From NCBI GenBank assembly GCA_029210325.1, contig JARGPU010000001.1:382126-446125 (forward strand): a stretch of 64,000 nucleotides of DNA. The letters run 5' to 3'. The notes under the pieces are model-generated. The model saw only the letters and a list, made by a program, of their open reading frames with translations. It was not told the origin of the DNA and did not search any database. The translations under genes were made by a program, and so were the position numbers. This DNA comes from Alcanivoracaceae bacterium (GTDB taxonomy: Bacteria > Pseudomonadota > Gammaproteobacteria > Pseudomonadales > Alcanivoracaceae). Shown here in pieces: positions 23,978 through 34,019 of this stretch (positions are counted from its first letter, which is position 1; each line of letters opens with the position of its first letter).

Positions 23978-25087
23978 TCAGTGGTTCAGAATGCGTTGGT
24001 TGATGGTCTGTAGCCAGGCTGCTTCGTTCCACAGGCCATCGCCGTGGGGGCGAGCTTGCACGGCGGGGCAGATGCTGGTGACACCGCGTTCCAGAGCCTG
24101 TTCAACGGCGAACTCGCAGACCTCCCGGACCCAGCCCCAGTCCGCATTGCGCTCGCTGGCAAGCTGGACAAAGCCGGCGCCGATGGCCGGATTGATACGC
24201 CGTACCCGGGAAAAGTCATGCAGGGTGCGAATACGTTCATCAAGGTGGCGCTGCCACTGCTCGCGGCCCCGATGCCAGGCCATGGCGGCAACCCGGTTCT
24301 GCAGGCCGGCGGCTATTGATGGCGCTGCGGCTTTGAGCAGGCCGCCGCTGGCCAGAGTAAAGGTTGGGTCGTCGTTGAGCCACAGGTGGCTGTCGACAAA
24401 ATCCAGCTCGGAAGTGTCCAGTGCGCGCAGGTGCTTCTCGCTGGCGGCGCCCGTAGAAACGCCAAACGCCACCGAGGGAAACAGGGCGCGCAGGCTGCGT
24501 GGTACGTCCAGCAGATACTGTTCAGCGCGTTGCTCGGTACCGCGGGACCAGATCCCCAGTCGGGCCAGACGATTGGCCGGATGGCTGCCGAAAATATGAC
24601 GGCTGGCCCCGTAGGCCGCTGGCGGCAGCGGAAAATGCTGACAGAAGTCCACCGCCACCACGGTATCCAGCAAGCCCTCGCGCTTGAGAAGGTCGAGGGT
24701 TTGTGACCAGACATCGATAAAGTCCTGGGGGCGGCGGATAAAGCTGCGTCTTGATTGTCGGTCTGGCAGGAAGCGGCTGCCCAGCCAGAGGCGCAGGTTG
24801 CGGCTACGGGCCTGGCGGGCCAGCTCAATCAGGCTGCGGCGGGGGTGGACCTGCACCGCCGCCCGTTGTGGCGGCAGTACGTCAAAGCGGTCCAGCACCA
24901 CGCCATCGGAGCGGGCGGCGATAAGGTGCGGGAAGGCATCAATGCGCAGGGCGTTGTAGCCTCGTTCCACAAGGCCGTCCAGACAGGCGGGTAGCTGCCT
25001 GTACTCTCCCTGACGGGCGTCATTGCGGGTCAGCCAGCTGTGATCCCAGCTAGCCAGTGCAAGACGCGGTAATCCAATGCCGGACAT
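23978..25087 (-). CDS. Cellulase-like TIM-barrel protein
   Basis: A 369-aa protein with no signal peptide. The N-terminal [24 protein letters not shown] and the later [13 protein letters not shown] and [11 protein letters not shown] suggest a glycoside-hydrolase-like barrel (cellulase-like family). A catalytic pair is not obvious to me, and the enzyme activity is unproven. It lies seven bases upstream of ubiA on the same strand. Confidence 0.45.
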   Translation of the reverse strand: MSGIGLPRLALASWDHSWLTRNDARQGEYRQLPACLDGLVERGYNALRIDAFPHLIAARSDGVVLDRFDVLPPQRAAVQVHPRRSLIELARQARSRNLRLWLGSRFLPDRQSRRSFIRRPQDFIDVWSQTLDLLKREGLLDTVVAVDFCQHFPLPPAAYGASRHIFGSHPANRLARLGIWSRGTEQRAEQYLLDVPRSLRALFPSVAFGVSTGAASEKHLRALDTSELDFVDSHLWLNDDPTFTLASGGLLKAAAPSIAAGLQNRVAAMAWHRGREQWQRHLDERIRTLHDFSRVRRINPAIGAGFVQLASERNADWGWVREVCEFAVEQALERGVTSICPAVQARPHGDGLWNEAAWLQTINQRILNH

Positions 25088-25239
25088 TCAGCCAGCCCCT
25101 TAAGAACTGCACAACAGAGTCCGGCAGCATACCTGTTTCTGTGAACGCCTCAATGGTTGCATAGCCGTCCGGCGGGCCAAAAAGCACTTTAGCCCGTCCG
25201 GGTTGTCTTAAAGCCCCGACATGGGTTTATGATTCCCCT

Positions 25240-25602
25240 ATGAAAAGACTTGTCCTGTTTACATGGTTGTTCAGCGCTCTGGCTTATGGCGGGGAGACCC
25301 TGCCGGATCAGGCGCGTCTGAGTGACGAGGAGAAGGATCAGGACACCCAGCAGCGCTTTGCTGCGCCAGTGATGGCGGCAGAGGAGCTGGAACAGCTTTA
25401 TCTGCAAAGCCCGGTGGAAATTGGCGAGTCCACCGCTCGAGCCATGCGCTCGGTGCAGGGCGAGTCGCTGTATTCCGATAGTGATGCCCAGTTTCAGGAG
25501 CGTCAGCGTACTGAAACCCGCGTCGCGCCGCCCAGCGAGCTAACGCCACCCCCGCCGGTACCGGCAACGCTACCCGCAGGTGTGCCGATCCGTCAGCTGT
25601 AA
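25240..25602 (+). CDS. Small exported protein of unknown function
   Basis: A 120-aa protein with a signal peptide (residues 1-17, cleavage near AYG-GE), then a polar region rich in Glu, Gln and Ser, and a Pro-rich tail (PPSELTPPPPVPATLP). No domain is recognised; it may be a periplasmic or wall-associated linker protein. It sits alone, pointing toward the znuA 3' end. Confidence 0.65.
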   Translation: MKRLVLFTWLFSALAYGGETLPDQARLSDEEKDQDTQQRFAAPVMAAEELEQLYLQSPVEIGESTARAMRSVQGESLYSDSDAQFQERQRTETRVAPPSELTPPPPVPATLPAGVPIRQL

Positions 25603-25615
25603 TCCGGTTAAACCC

Positions 25616-26512
25616 TCACAGACAGCGAGCAAAGCTGTTGGCCAGATTGTCCAGTAGTGCGCTGTAGCCCACCTTTCCCAGATCACGGCCCAGCGGATCC
25701 GTTTCAACGATCCGGCACTGACCCGTGCATAGCCGTTCCAGTAGAGCCCGGCGTGACTCCGGCTCGGCCATCACGCAGCGGATGCCTTGCTGCTCAATCT
25801 GCTTCACCAGTGCGATAAAGCGCCGGCTGCCCGGCGACAGCTCCGTGCTGGCGCTAATCGGTGTCACCTGCTGCAGGTCGAAGCTTTCGGCGAAATAGCC
25901 CCAGGCATCGTGGTGGCTGATATAGGGACGCTCCGACACGGGCGCCAACTGTGCCTGTATGGCTTGTCGTTGGGCTACCAGGCGGGCTGCAAACTGGCTG
26001 ACAGCATGGCTGACCGTTTCACGTGCTAGTCCCAGCTTATCGGCCTGGGCAGGCAGCGCCCGGGCCAGTTGCAGCATATTGTCTGGCGACAACCACAGGT
26101 GCGGATCGAGGGGGCCGTGATTATGGTCCTCGTGGTTGTGGTCGTGGTGTTCGCCATGATCTTCTTCCATGGCCACCATCTCGCGCTGATAAATACCCTC
26201 CAATGAAAGCATGGCCAGCTCGTCTCCCTGGGTGCGAGCCATGAGCTTGGCCAGCGATGGCTCCGCATCCTCGCCGAGCCAGACAATCAGGTCCGCCTGC
26301 TGCACTTTGCGCGCCTGACTGGGGGTAAAGGAGGAGTCGTGCGGCGTTTGCGAGGGCAGTAGAAAGGTGTCCACCGTGACCGTCTCGCCCAGCACCTCGC
26401 GTAATAACATGGCCAGCGGCTCGATGCTGGCCAGCACCCGCGGCCTGGCCTCGGCGCCCAGCGCCGACAAAGGACTGATCAGCAGCAAAACAAAGACAAG
26501 CAAAGTGCGCAC
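25616..26512 (-). CDS. znuA: Zinc ABC transporter substrate-binding protein ZnuA
   Basis: Periplasmic zinc-binding protein, 298 aa. GTG at 26512 with GAGGAG upstream gives a proper signal peptide (cleavage near LGA-EA); the frame extends further upstream, but that segment overlaps the znuC start. The His/Asp/Glu-rich loop (residues about 118-135, GEHHDHNHEDHNHG) is typical of ZnuA, and the metal ligands include His in PLDPHLWL and in ISHHDAWGYF. It is divergent from znuCB. Confidence 0.93.
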   Translation of the reverse strand: MRTLLVFVLLLISPLSALGAEARPRVLASIEPLAMLLREVLGETVTVDTFLLPSQTPHDSSFTPSQARKVQQADLIVWLGEDAEPSLAKLMARTQGDELAMLSLEGIYQREMVAMEEDHGEHHDHNHEDHNHGPLDPHLWLSPDNMLQLARALPAQADKLGLARETVSHAVSQFAARLVAQRQAIQAQLAPVSERPYISHHDAWGYFAESFDLQQVTPISASTELSPGSRRFIALVKQIEQQGIRCVMAEPESRRALLERLCTGQCRIVETDPLGRDLGKVGYSALLDNLANSFARCL

Positions 26513-26561
26513 AATGGCTCCTCGGTGATGCGGCCCGGTACAGGCAAGGCCGGGTAGTTTA

Positions 26562-26578
26562 TCATCAGCGCCTGATGA
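26562..26578. promoter_or_regulatory. Palindrome in the znuA-znuC intergenic region
   Basis: TCATCAG-CGC-CTGATGA is a perfect 7-bp inverted repeat just before the znuC ribosome site (AAGGAGG). It does not match the usual Zur box (GTTATAATATAAC-like). It could be an operator or an RNA hairpin. No zur gene is in the window. Confidence 0.4.
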
Positions 26579-26588
26579 AGGAGGGGTA

Positions 26589-27413
26589 ATGACTGAGCCA
26601 CTGATCGACCTGCAGCGAATCTGCCTGGAACGGGATGGCCAGACCATTCTCGACCAGGTGGATATGCAATTGGTGCCTGGCCGGATCACCACTCTGATCG
26701 GCCCGAACGGCGCTGGTAAAACCTGTCTGGCGCGGATCGCACTGGGGCTGATGCAGCCAAGTAGCGGAAGCATGCATCGTCGTCCCGGCGTGCGCATTGG
26801 TTATATGCCGCAGAAGCTACGCATTGATGAAAGCTTGCCGCTGACCGTAGACCGGTTTCTGTGGCTGGCCCAGCCCGGCCATGAAGACGATCGCATTGCT
26901 GCGTTGAAACGTACTGGCGTGGCCCATGTGCGTGACCGCGCTGTGCAAAAACTTTCCGGCGGCGAGCTGCAGCGCGTACTGCTGGCGCGGGCTATTTTGC
27001 GCAAACCGGATCTGTTGGTGCTGGATGAACCGGCACAGGGCGTCGATGTGGTGGGCCAGAATGCCTTGTACGGATTGCTCGCTGATGTGCGCGATGAACT
27101 TGGCTGCGGCATTTTGTTGATCTCTCACGATTTGCATCTGGTGATGGCGGCCACCGATCAGGTGGTATGCCTGCAGCAGCATGTCTGCTGCCACGGCACG
27201 CCGGAAGCGGTGCGACTGGACCCGGCATACCTTGCCCTGTTTGCCGGCCAGCACGTGCCGGCGGATAACCTTGCCGTGTATACCCACGATCACGACCACG
27301 ACCATGATCTGCACGGTAATGTGCATAGCTGCAGCAATCCGCAGCATCATCATTCTCATGACCACGCGCACGACCATTCCCATGAACATCAGGACGGGCA
27401 TAAACATGATTGA
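26589..27413 (+). CDS. znuC: Zinc ABC transporter ATP-binding protein ZnuC with His-rich tail
   Basis: A 274-aa ABC ATPase with Walker A GPNGAGKT (near residue 38), signature LSGGELQRV and Walker B LLVLDEP. The last 40 or so residues are an extreme His/Asp repeat (THDHDHDHD, HHHSHDHAHDHSHEHQDGHKHD) that should bind zinc in the cytoplasm. The tail coding region overlaps the znuB start by 8 bases. Confidence 0.94.
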   Translation: MTEPLIDLQRICLERDGQTILDQVDMQLVPGRITTLIGPNGAGKTCLARIALGLMQPSSGSMHRRPGVRIGYMPQKLRIDESLPLTVDRFLWLAQPGHEDDRIAALKRTGVAHVRDRAVQKLSGGELQRVLLARAILRKPDLLVLDEPAQGVDVVGQNALYGLLADVRDELGCGILLISHDLHLVMAATDQVVCLQQHVCCHGTPEAVRLDPAYLALFAGQHVPADNLAVYTHDHDHDHDLHGNVHSCSNPQHHHSHDHAHDHSHEHQDGHKHD

Positions 27414-28191
27414 GTTGTTATTGCCGCCCCTGTTTGCTGGCCTTGCCGTGGCCCTGGTGGCTGGGCCTATGGGTGCCTTCGTGGTGTGGCGGCGTATGGC
27501 ATTTTTTGGTGACACGCTGGCTCACGGCGCATTGCTCGGGGCTGCTTTTGGTATTGCTGTCGGCATCAGTTTGTATCCCGCCGTGGTGCTGGTATGTCTG
27601 GCCATGGCGTTAGTGCTGGTAGCGATGCAGCAACAGCGTCATCTGGCCAACGATACTTTGCTTGGCATGGTGTCCCACACCACGTTGGCACTCGGTATTG
27701 TTGCGGTGAGTTTGCAGCCCGGTGTACGGGTGGATCTGTTCGCATTTTTGTTCGGTGATCTGCTTGCAGTTAACTGGCAGGACGTCGTCTGGCTGGCTGG
27801 TGGTGCGGCATTGATTTTGTCACTGATGATGTTTAACTGGCGCAATCTGTTAAGCCTTACTGTTGATGAAGACATGGCGCGTGTTGAAGGCGTGCCAGTG
27901 GTGGCAACACGTATTCTGTTGATGTTGTTATTGGCGCTGCTGATCGCCGGAGCGATTCGTACGGTGGGGGTGTTGTTGATCACCTCGCTGTTGGTGATGC
28001 CGGCCGCCAGTGCACGACGACTGGCTAAAACGCCTGAGCAAATGGCTGCGATTGCGGCAGTGCTCGGAGTGATTGCAGTAGTTGGTGGGCTGGCGTTGAG
28101 CTGGCAGGCGGATACGCCGGTGGGGCCGTCTATTGTGCTGGCGGCGGCCGGGGTGTTTTTGGCAACGTTGGTAAAGCCGGCCCGCGGTTAA
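27406..28191 (+). CDS. znuB: Zinc ABC transporter permease ZnuB
   Basis: A 261-aa ABC-3 family permease with about eight helices. Family motifs include AGPMGAFVVWRRMAFFGDTLAHGALLG split across helices 1-2, and LLITSLLVMPAASAR. The ATG at 27406 lies within the His-rich tail of znuC; the longer upstream frame is an out-of-frame reading of that tail and is not used. Confidence 0.94.
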   Translation: MIELLLPPLFAGLAVALVAGPMGAFVVWRRMAFFGDTLAHGALLGAAFGIAVGISLYPAVVLVCLAMALVLVAMQQQRHLANDTLLGMVSHTTLALGIVAVSLQPGVRVDLFAFLFGDLLAVNWQDVVWLAGGAALILSLMMFNWRNLLSLTVDEDMARVEGVPVVATRILLMLLLALLIAGAIRTVGVLLITSLLVMPAASARRLAKTPEQMAAIAAVLGVIAVVGGLALSWQADTPVGPSIVLAAAGVFLATLVKPARG

Positions 28192-28203
28192 GTACAGCAG
28201 GTT

Positions 28204-29034
28204 TTAGCTTTTCATTGCCTTGGCATGATGGGCGATATGCTCGCCAATAAAACTGGCGATAAAGTAATAGCTGTGGTCATAGCCCGGTTGCATACGTAAT
28301 GTCAGCGGGTGACTGGCTCTATCGCAGGCCTGCTGCAACAACTCCGGTTTCAGCTGGTTAGCAAGAAAGTCATCCGCATCGCCCTGATCCACTAATAGCG
28401 GCAAGCGTTCCTGCGCCGATGCGATCAATGCGCAAGTATCCCATGCCAACCACTGCGTTCGATCATCGCCGAGATAAGCAGTGAACGCTTTCTCTCCCCA
28501 GGGCACCTGGCTCGGCGCCACGATCGGTGAAAAAGCGGAGACGCTGTAATAGCGACCGGGATTTTTCAGGGCAATCATCAAGGCGCCATGGCCGCCCATG
28601 GAATGGCCGGAAATAGAACGCGCTGAAGTTACCGGAAAGTTCGCTTCAACTAATCCGGGCAGCTCATCAACAACGTAGTCGTACATGCGAAAATGCGGCG
28701 CCCAGGGTGATTGGGTGGCGTTGATATAAAAACCAGCACCCTGGCCGAGATCGTAACCGCCATCGTTGGCAATATGGTCACCACGGGGACTGCTATCCGG
28801 CGCGATAATCACCACGCCATGTTCCGCGGCATAACGCTGGGCGCCGGCCTTGGTGATAAAGTTTTGTTCATTGCAGGTCAGTCCCGACAGCCAGTACAGG
28901 GTGGGGCATTTTCCGTTCTGTGCCTGTGGTGGTAGATAAACAGCAAAACGCATGATGCAACCAAGCGTTGCAGAATCGTGCTGCCAAACCTGCTGACGGC
29001 CGCCGAAGCAGGCGTGATCTTCTATCTTTTCCAT
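28204..29034 (-). CDS. fghA: S-formylglutathione hydrolase
   Basis: A 276-aa esterase-D family enzyme that hydrolyses S-formylglutathione to formate and glutathione. The nucleophile elbow is [10 protein letters not shown], the N-terminal block [19 protein letters not shown] (residues about 43-61) is characteristic, and the catalytic His is in [12 protein letters not shown]. It follows adhC by 13 bases in a formaldehyde detoxification operon. Confidence 0.95.
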   Translation of the reverse strand: MEKIEDHACFGGRQQVWQHDSATLGCIMRFAVYLPPQAQNGKCPTLYWLSGLTCNEQNFITKAGAQRYAAEHGVVIIAPDSSPRGDHIANDGGYDLGQGAGFYINATQSPWAPHFRMYDYVVDELPGLVEANFPVTSARSISGHSMGGHGALMIALKNPGRYYSVSAFSPIVAPSQVPWGEKAFTAYLGDDRTQWLAWDTCALIASAQERLPLLVDQGDADDFLANQLKPELLQQACDRASHPLTLRMQPGYDHSYYFIASFIGEHIAHHAKAMKS

Positions 29035-29047
29035 TACCGCTACTGCC

Positions 29048-30172
<1,125 letters not shown>

Positions 30173-30350
30173 TCAGGCGTGAGCAATCAGCGATGCATTA
30201 TCAACGGATCGCGGCAGATCGGTGTGAACGTGTGCAGATGCTTGCACCTGAGACGTTGTGGCGCAAGGGATAGGGCCCGTTCTAATAGCTGTTGAGCAGG
30301 CGGTGGTATCGGTAAGATGAGCAGTGGCGATAGGGGAGAACGCGCCAGTG

Positions 30351-30971
30351 ATGAATGAGATGACCGGCCTGCATGAAGAGCGGCTGGATAAGGTATGCAG
30401 CACCCTGAAGGCCAGCGGTGCCCGGCGGGTGCTGGATCTCGGATGCGGTGCCGGTGCTTTGCTATATCGATTGTTGGCGGAGCCGCAGTTCGAGCGGGTG
30501 GTCGGCCTGGAGCAGTCACTGTTACGTCTGGGGGAGGCGCGACAGATGCTGGCGGGACATCTAAATGGGGATCGGCCGCGACTGCAGTTACTGGCCGGCT
30601 CCTACACCGAGCCAAATGATCTGCTGACTGGATTCGATGCGGCGGCGATGGTGGAAACCATTGAGCATGTGCCGCCGGCAATGTTGTCGTTGGTCGAGGA
30701 TATTGTGTTTGGTCAGTATCGGCCGCAGGTTCTTTTTATGACCACACCAAATCGGGAGTACAACCCGCTGTTTAATATGGCGCCGAATGAAATGCGCGAG
30801 CCGGATCACAAGTTTGAATGGGATCGCATGAAGTTCCGTCGCTGGGCAAAGGGCGTGGCAGACCGGCAAGGCTATGAGGTGGTGTTCGGTGGCATCGGCG
30901 AGTATCACCCGGAAGCGGGCCAGCCTACGCAAACGGCCCTGTTCAGCCTGCAAGAGAAAATGATTGCCTGA
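30351..30971 (+). CDS. Stand-alone Hen1-type RNA 3'-terminal methyltransferase domain
   Basis: A 206-aa SAM-dependent methyltransferase. The SAM motif is VLDLGCGAGALL (residues 27-38). The block ETIEH (Glu102, Glu105, His106), then FGQYRPQVLFMTTPNREYN and DHKFEW (His153) matches the metal-dependent Hen1 2'-O-methyltransferases, which use a Glu-Glu-His-His metal site. Bacterial Hen1 usually carries an extra N-terminal domain and is encoded with the repair ligase Pnkp; neither is seen here. Start choices are ATG 30351 or GTG 30348 (GGGGAG upstream). Confidence 0.82.
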   Translation: MNEMTGLHEERLDKVCSTLKASGARRVLDLGCGAGALLYRLLAEPQFERVVGLEQSLLRLGEARQMLAGHLNGDRPRLQLLAGSYTEPNDLLTGFDAAAMVETIEHVPPAMLSLVEDIVFGQYRPQVLFMTTPNREYNPLFNMAPNEMREPDHKFEWDRMKFRRWAKGVADRQGYEVVFGGIGEYHPEAGQPTQTALFSLQEKMIA

Positions 30972-30977
30972 CAGAGA

Positions 30978-31400
30978 TCAGATATCCACCCGACGGCGCA
31001 GGGCTTTGGTCTGGCCCTGCTTCTTTTTGCTGTCTACGCGCTTGGCCTGCGAGGACCTTGATGGTTTGGTGGCGCGGCGCGGCTTCTTTTCCACGGTAAC
31101 CGAGCGGATCAATTCTGCAAGACGACTGCGGCCATCATCGCGGTTTTTAAGCTGGGTACGAAATTGCTGGGCCTTGATAACAATAACGCCGTCGTCGGTA
31201 ATGCGGCCATCTTTCAATGCCAGCAACCGTTCTTTGTATAGCTCTGGCAATGACGATGCGTGAATATCAAAACGCAGGTGAACAGCGCTGGAGACCTTGT
31301 TGACGTTCTGGCCTCCAGCTCCTTGTGCGCGAATGGCCTCAAGCTGAATTTCGTTGTCCGGTACGGACAGGTTTGGTGTGATAACCAGTGCGGCAATCAT
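30978..31400 (-). CDS. arfB: Peptidyl-tRNA hydrolase ArfB (YaeJ), ribosome rescue
   Basis: A 140-aa release-factor-like protein that frees stalled ribosomes. It carries the GGQ motif (RAQGAGGQNVNKVSSAV), and the basic C-terminal tail (KKKQGQTKALRRRVDI) enters the empty mRNA channel. ATG 31400 gives the normal family N-terminus (LVITPNLSVPDNEI). It overlaps the upstream gene by four bases. Confidence 0.95.
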   Translation of the reverse strand: MIAALVITPNLSVPDNEIQLEAIRAQGAGGQNVNKVSSAVHLRFDIHASSLPELYKERLLALKDGRITDDGVIVIKAQQFRTQLKNRDDGRSRLAELIRSVTVEKKPRRATKPSRSSQAKRVDSKKKQGQTKALRRRVDI

Positions 31401-31774
31401 TTTTTCTTTTTCGGCGCCAGATATTTCATCAGCGTCATAAACCACATCAGTTGAGATGCATCGCCTTCGATCTTGATCTTGCCTTCCTGCATGCCCTGCA
31501 TAAAGGCCATCTGGTTTTTGCTAGCCTGCATCAGGGTATCTACTGCATAGGAAGCATCTTCAAAACTGAGCGTTACGGTGGGTGCGGGGTGCAGGCCGTG
31601 ACGAGGGATAATGCGATCAGGTAAAAAGTGAAAAGAACGTGCCGGCGGACCAACGCGGGTACGCCATTGCATCACCATGTCCTTGCCGGCCAGCTTGCCG
31701 CGGAACTCTTCGTTACGCCATGCCAGCCAGCGCATTCTCCAGCCGAGAATAAGCAGAATCAGCCAAAACTTCAT
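31397..31774 (-). CDS. Small protein with SCP2-like sterol/lipid-binding region
   Basis: A 125-aa protein with a hydrophobic N-terminus (residues 2-12) and a C-terminal stretch KIKIEGDASQLMWFMTLMKYL that resembles the end of the SCP2 lipid-transfer fold, followed by a Lys-rich tail. The assignment is tentative. It is translationally coupled (ATGA overlap) to arfB. Confidence 0.5.
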   Translation of the reverse strand: MKFWLILLILGWRMRWLAWRNEEFRGKLAGKDMVMQWRTRVGPPARSFHFLPDRIIPRHGLHPAPTVTLSFEDASYAVDTLMQASKNQMAFMQGMQEGKIKIEGDASQLMWFMTLMKYLAPKKKK

Positions 31775-31893
31775 TTGTTGTCCTCAACAAAATTGCCCGG
31801 GAGCATAGCAGTTATACAGCAGAGGCTACGCCATCATGCTGCCCGAAGAAAGCGTAAGTGGAGCGCTACGGGCGCTCCTGATCGGTTCGCGCA

Positions 31894-33039
31894 TTAGCCG
31901 AGTAGTGGCGGCAGTTCTTTGTTCAGTGCCTGTTTCTCACTGCAGGCGTCACCGGTGAGTGCATAGCCAAGCAGGGCGCCGTCATCACCGCGGAACAAAC
32001 ATTTGCTGTTCAGGCCTTCGCCTTCGCAGTGCCACTCGCCTTTGGCTTGTGGTGCTGGTGGGCAGACAACCGTCGGACAAGCCGGGGTTTTGATAGAAAC
32101 CGGCATAACGCCATAGGTCACTGGGGTTGGCTCTCCGGTCAGGGTCTTTGCCAGCGATCGAGAGGAAGACATCAGCGGCAGGATATAGGGCAGCACCAAG
32201 CCTTCCACTTCGGCACAGTCGCCAAGCGCGTAGACATCAGCGGCGCTGGTTTGCAGCAGACGGTCGACAACGATGCCACGGTCAACGTTGATACCGGCTG
32301 TGGATGCCAGTGCAATACGAGGCCGCAGGCCGACCGCCTGCAGGACGATATCAGCCTGCACTTCGGCGCCGTCAGAAAGACCTACCAAGACGCCGTCGCC
32401 ACTCTGATTACAGGTTTGAGCAAAGGGGCCGAAGTGGAATTTGACGCCGGCGGCTTCCAGTCCCTGTTGCACTGCCCGCGATGCCGGTTCCGGCAGAAGG
32501 GTTGGCAGGCAGCGACCCATCGGCTCTATTACTTCCACCTCGAAGCCGCCGGCAAGCAGGTCATTGGCAAACTCACAGCCAATCAGACCGCCACCGATAA
32601 TCAGCACTTTCTTTTTGCCAGTCACGGCCTTACCGAAGCGAGCGTAATCCATCAGGTCGTTAATTGTGTAAACCTGATCCACGGCATCACCGGTCATCGG
32701 CGGGCGGAATACATCAGCGCCCAGTGCCAGCACCAGCTTGCTGTAACCGATCTTTTCTGCACCGACTTCCACCTGCTTGGCCGCCGTATCAATCGCCGTG
32801 ACGCTAACGCCCGTACGGATGGTCACATCCAGCTGGGCGGAGGTCTGCTCGGCGCTGGCCATGGCCAGTGCATCAGCGTCCTTCTGTTTGGCAAAGCCAT
32901 TGGACAGCATCGGCTTGGAGTAATTACGGCCGTCGTCGCTGGTAAGCATGATCACCGGGGTGGTCTTGTCCAGCTTGCGCAGTTCTTTGATCAGGTTAAA
33001 GCCGGCCAGGCCGGTACCAATGACAATAATCGGTTGCAT
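31894..33039 (-). CDS. rubB: Rubredoxin--NAD+ reductase
   Basis: A 381-aa FAD enzyme passing electrons from NADH to rubredoxin. The N-terminal FAD loop is IVIGTGLAGFN, the NAD loop is VLIIGGGLIGCEFA (about residues 145-158), and the second FAD motif is VYALGDCAEV. The C-terminal domain contains SIKTPACPTVVCPP, seen in rubredoxin reductases of alkane degraders. It lies downstream of rubredoxin on the same strand; together they can feed AlkB-type alkane hydroxylases, though no alkB is in the window. Confidence 0.93.
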   Translation of the reverse strand: MQPIIVIGTGLAGFNLIKELRKLDKTTPVIMLTSDDGRNYSKPMLSNGFAKQKDADALAMASAEQTSAQLDVTIRTGVSVTAIDTAAKQVEVGAEKIGYSKLVLALGADVFRPPMTGDAVDQVYTINDLMDYARFGKAVTGKKKVLIIGGGLIGCEFANDLLAGGFEVEVIEPMGRCLPTLLPEPASRAVQQGLEAAGVKFHFGPFAQTCNQSGDGVLVGLSDGAEVQADIVLQAVGLRPRIALASTAGINVDRGIVVDRLLQTSAADVYALGDCAEVEGLVLPYILPLMSSSRSLAKTLTGEPTPVTYGVMPVSIKTPACPTVVCPPAPQAKGEWHCEGEGLNSKCLFRGDDGALLGYALTGDACSEKQALNKELPPLLG

Positions 33040-33112
33040 GATGGATCCCCGGTGCAGGAAAAGCAGATCGCGGACGAAAGAAGGGGCGCCTTGCGCCCCG
33101 TCTCACTGGTCC

Positions 33113-33277
33113 TTAGATTTCGACCATCTCGAAGTCGTCCTTGGAGACGCCGCAGTCCGGGCAGACCCAGTCTTCCGGTACGTCTTCCCAGGCAGTGCCC
33201 GGGGCAATGCCTTCTTCTGGCAGGCCTTCTGCCTCGTCATAGATAAAGCCGCAGACCACACATTCCCACTTTCTCAT
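33113..33277 (-). CDS. rubA: Rubredoxin
   Basis: A 54-aa one-iron electron carrier. The iron ligands are the pairs CVVC (Cys6, Cys9) and CPDC (Cys39, Cys42), with the conserved blocks [19 protein letters not shown] and [10 protein letters not shown]. The gene lies 73 bases upstream of rubredoxin reductase. It resembles AlkG2/RubA2-type rubredoxins able to serve alkane hydroxylases, a role inferred from family. Confidence 0.96.
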   Translation of the reverse strand: MRKWECVVCGFIYDEAEGLPEEGIAPGTAWEDVPEDWVCPDCGVSKDDFEMVEI

Positions 33278-33480
33278 GTTCTACCTCTCAGGCTTGGCGC
33301 GCGGCTGATGCTGACATCGGCCGGTGGAATCTTCAGGGCTGGCTAACCTAGCCATGCGGGCGACAAAAATCAATGACAGCAGGGCATTTTGCCGGTGATT
33401 CCGGTGTTTCTTAAGGTCTCCGTGGATTGCCAAGTACGGGGGCATTGCGCATAGTGCCGGCGCTGCTTGATGGAGATAAC

Positions 33481-34017
33481 GTGAAAACTGCCAGCCCTTC
33501 GCCGTTTCTTGATGCCGAGCTGATCTGGCAGCCGCTGGCCTGTGTGCGGCCGCCGCCCCAGCTGCGCAGCTGGCTGGCGGAGCGTGGTTCACTGACGCGC
33601 CGGTTGCAAAGCTATGGCCAGTTCAGCGTCGAGCCGCTGTATCAAAGGATTACTCGGCCCACGGCGGTGGAAGCCATGCTGCTGGGTCTGCCCATGGGGC
33701 GCTGGGCGCTGATTCGCGAGGTGCTATTGCGGGTTGACGGGCAGCCGGTGGTGTTCGCCCGCAGCGTGCTGCCGCTGCGATCGATCAGCGGGGCTAATCG
33801 GGTGTTGGGTCATCTGGCGCGTCGCTCTCTGGGTGCCGAGTTGTTCAAGCTGCCTCGCGCCACCCGGCGGGCGGTATGGGCGGCTCCGGTGCCGCCGTCG
33901 CGCTTGCCGGAGCCGGTTGGCGAGCCTTGCTGGGGGCGTCAGTCCTTGTTTATCAAACGTGCCAAGCCGCTGCTGGTGGCCGAGGTATTCCTGCCGGGAT
34001 TGCCCCGGCAGGCATGA
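33481..34017 (+). CDS. ubiC: Chorismate--pyruvate lyase
   Basis: A 178-aa enzyme producing 4-hydroxybenzoate from chorismate for ubiquinone synthesis. Typical features are LRSWLAERGSLTRRL near the N-terminus, the central PLGRW-like LPMGRWALIREVLL, and the C-terminal SLFIKRAKPLLVAEVFLP. GTG 33481 with GGAGA upstream is preferred over an in-frame start at 33427. Its partner ubiA is in the same window. Confidence 0.92.
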   Translation: MKTASPSPFLDAELIWQPLACVRPPPQLRSWLAERGSLTRRLQSYGQFSVEPLYQRITRPTAVEAMLLGLPMGRWALIREVLLRVDGQPVVFARSVLPLRSISGANRVLGHLARRSLGAELFKLPRATRRAVWAAPVPPSRLPEPVGEPCWGRQSLFIKRAKPLLVAEVFLPGLPRQA

Positions 34018-34019
34018 GT

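Noticed and set aside
26513-26588. Zur box search between znuA and znuC
   Set aside because: No match to the GTTATAATATAAC-like consensus was found; only the unrelated palindrome at 26562-26578.
27181-27405. N-terminal extension of znuB
   Set aside because: The extension is an out-of-frame reading of the His-rich znuC tail; the permease starts properly at 27406.
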